Made by a program: the position numbers and the translations under genes. Below, in pieces: positions 63,701 to 64,000 of a stretch of DNA of 64,000 nt. Numbering within the stretch: position 1 is the first letter of the stretch; every line of letters starts with the position of its first letter. This stretch comes from Brachybacterium alimentarium (GTDB lineage: Bacteria > Actinomycetota > Actinomycetes > Actinomycetales > Dermabacteraceae), in the NCBI RefSeq assembly GCF_002332425.1, contig NZ_NRGS01000005.1, positions 284,114 to 348,113 of the forward strand, read 5' to 3'. The notes under the pieces are model-generated. The model saw only the letters and a program-made list of their open reading frames with translations. It searched no databases and was not told the DNA's origin.

Positions 63701-64000
63701 GGCGAGTACTCGCTGGACCTCGTGGCGGGGGAGACGTCCGCGATGGAGGGTCGCGCCGTCGGCGTGCTGCGCGGTGGTGACTTCGTCGCGCTCGACACCC
63801 GGGTGAGTCCCGAGCTCGAGGCCGAGGGCACTGCACGCGATGTGGTGCGGGCGATCCAGTCCGCGCGTCGTGGAGCCGGGTTCGATGTCTCCGATCGCAT
63901 CCGTCTCACCGTGGACGGCGACGAGCAGGTCGTCGCCGCCGTCTCGACCCACCGCGAGCTGGTCGCCGCCGAGGTGCTGGCCGTGGAGCTCGAGGTCCCG
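60785..64000 (+). CDS. ileS: Isoleucine-tRNA ligase, type 2 (partial at window end)
   Basis: Charges tRNA-Ile; 1072 codons are in the window and no stop is reached, so only a short C-terminal part is missing. The class I signature is the HYGH form (PHYGHLL, His60-His63) typical of type-2 (eukaryote-like) IleRS; the second is KMSKS at about 647-651 (GQKMSKSLRNYP). The CP1 editing domain (about 190-400) has LAWTTTPWTLPTN. ATG 60785 follows CGGAGGT. Type-2 IleRS is less sensitive to mupirocin than the common bacterial type. Expression is under the upstream T-box. Confidence 0.97.
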   Translation, partial: MVYPVSGDPLVPSPNLPALENAIQEFWRTDDTFRASIAQREGAEEFVFYDGPPFANGLPHYGHLLTGFVKDVIPRFRTMCGDKVDRRFGWDTHGLPAELEAMRELGMTEKSEIEEMGLQAFNNAARNSVLKYTKEWEDYVTRQARWVDFENDYKTLDVTFMESVLWAFKTLHDKGRAYEGYYVLPYCWKDQTPLSAHELRMDDDVYQERQDQTVTVTFPFVGEKARELDLEGVKALAWTTTPWTLPTNFSLAVGPELEYSVVAAGPLGAADGTAAGEGRFLMATSLVGSYAKELGYESAEDAVAALDGRRITGELLEHVQYEPLWTIYSEDREKWGTQNAWIVTVADYVSTDDGTGVVHQATAYGEIDQQVNAEYGIPVIVSVDEGAQFLDYFAGTGLDEIAGVQVFEANRPIIRNLQRAGRLLREASYVHSYPHCWRCRNPLIYKAVSSWYVKVADQRQRMLELNEQIDWVPGNVKDGQFGRWLEGARDWAISRNRYWGSPIPVWKSDDPNHPRVDVYGSLAELEEAFGTLPRDEHGEVNLHRPYIDELTRPNPDDPTGSSTMRRVEEVFDVWFDSGSMPYAQVHYPFENTDWFESHNPADFIVEYIGQTRGWFYVMHVLSTALFDRPAFKSVICHGIVLGEDGQKMSKSLRNYPDVREMYDKYGADALRWFLMSSPILRGGNLIVDEPKIRDATRHVVLPLWNVWYFLGLYANAAGEKDAQGRPTGYRGRTRYESTDVMDTYLLARTGDLVRDVKDSMTALAIADAAELIQDYLDMLTNWYVRRSRDRFWEGDEQAIDVLSTCLETLCQVAAPLLPMVTEEIWKQLTGGRSVHLTDWPDADLFPRDEELVARMDAVRQIAGVGNSLRKKEQLRARLPLAELTVVHHDPTGLEAFSALIADELNVKSVRLLDVASQEAQGMGVEQRLSVNARAAGPRLGKQVQTVIKGAKSGDWSLDEAGVVTSGGIELAAGEYSLDLVAGETSAMEGRAVGVLRGGDFVALDTRVSPELEAEGTARDVVRAIQSARRGAGFDVSDRIRLTVDGDEQVVAAVSTHRELVAAEVLAVELEVP

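Noticed and set aside
60164-63952. Open frame of over 1200 codons on the minus strand
   Set aside because: It is antisense to the kinase and ileS genes, has no recognisable domain and arises from third-position GC bias.

Overview
The window is GC-rich, densely coded, and uses many GTG/TTG starts. Together with a SenX3-RegX3/PhoU locus, CarD, a ClpP1P2 pair, an ileS T-box with a short stem I, DUF222-HNH and DUF4235 proteins, this points to a Gram-positive actinobacterium. I infer the order Micrococcales, possibly a Brachybacterium-like (Dermabacteraceae) organism; the genus is a guess.

Layout. 0-3 kb: phosphate two-component system senX3-regX3, divergent from phoU across a PHO-box-like region. 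3-11 kb, minus strand: DUF4235 protein, LytR-CpsA-Psr protein, trmB, Rieske lipoprotein, peptide deformylase with a YihY/BrkB membrane protein, and a GH65 phosphorylase with its beta-phosphoglucomutase-like partner. 11-18 kb: SRPBCC protein, MFS exporter, carD, an ABC ATPase/permease pair and a methyltransferase. 18-22 kb: aminotransferase, alkylation repair pair ogt and ada-alkA, PrmC-like methyltransferase, tRNA-Gly. 22-29 kb: protein quality control (tRNA-Pro, tig, clpP1, clpP2, clpX) with an NlpC/P60 hydrolase between, then chorismate mutase.

29.6-39.9 kb is the centrepiece: a selenocysteine-dependent formate dehydrogenase operon (fdhA with in-frame UGA and a SECIS-like hairpin, fdhB, nrfD) beside the full bacterial Sec machinery: selD, selC (tRNA-Sec), selA, selB. 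Genes in both halves overlap by 1-4 bases. The module makes selenophosphate (SelD), converts seryl-tRNA-Sec (SelA, selC), delivers it (SelB) and uses it in the only selenoprotein I recognise here.

40-64 kb: archaeal-type valS, phosphoesterase, lipoate ligase of unusual domain order, an unrecognised 431-residue protein, a three-gene ABC-2 exporter, a DUF222-HNH protein, a dicarboxylate symporter, an ArsR/CDF metal efflux pair, an SDR/ABC exporter pair, a 2Fe-2S ferredoxin, a second two-component system, and a T-box-controlled type-2 ileS that runs off the window end.

A recurring oddity is short-period tandem repeats (14-21 bp) in gene gaps, with similar low-complexity expansions inside proteins (trigger factor, ClpX, FdhA, Ada-AlkA, ABC subunits). 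No CRISPR array, insertion sequence, prophage or rRNA was seen.
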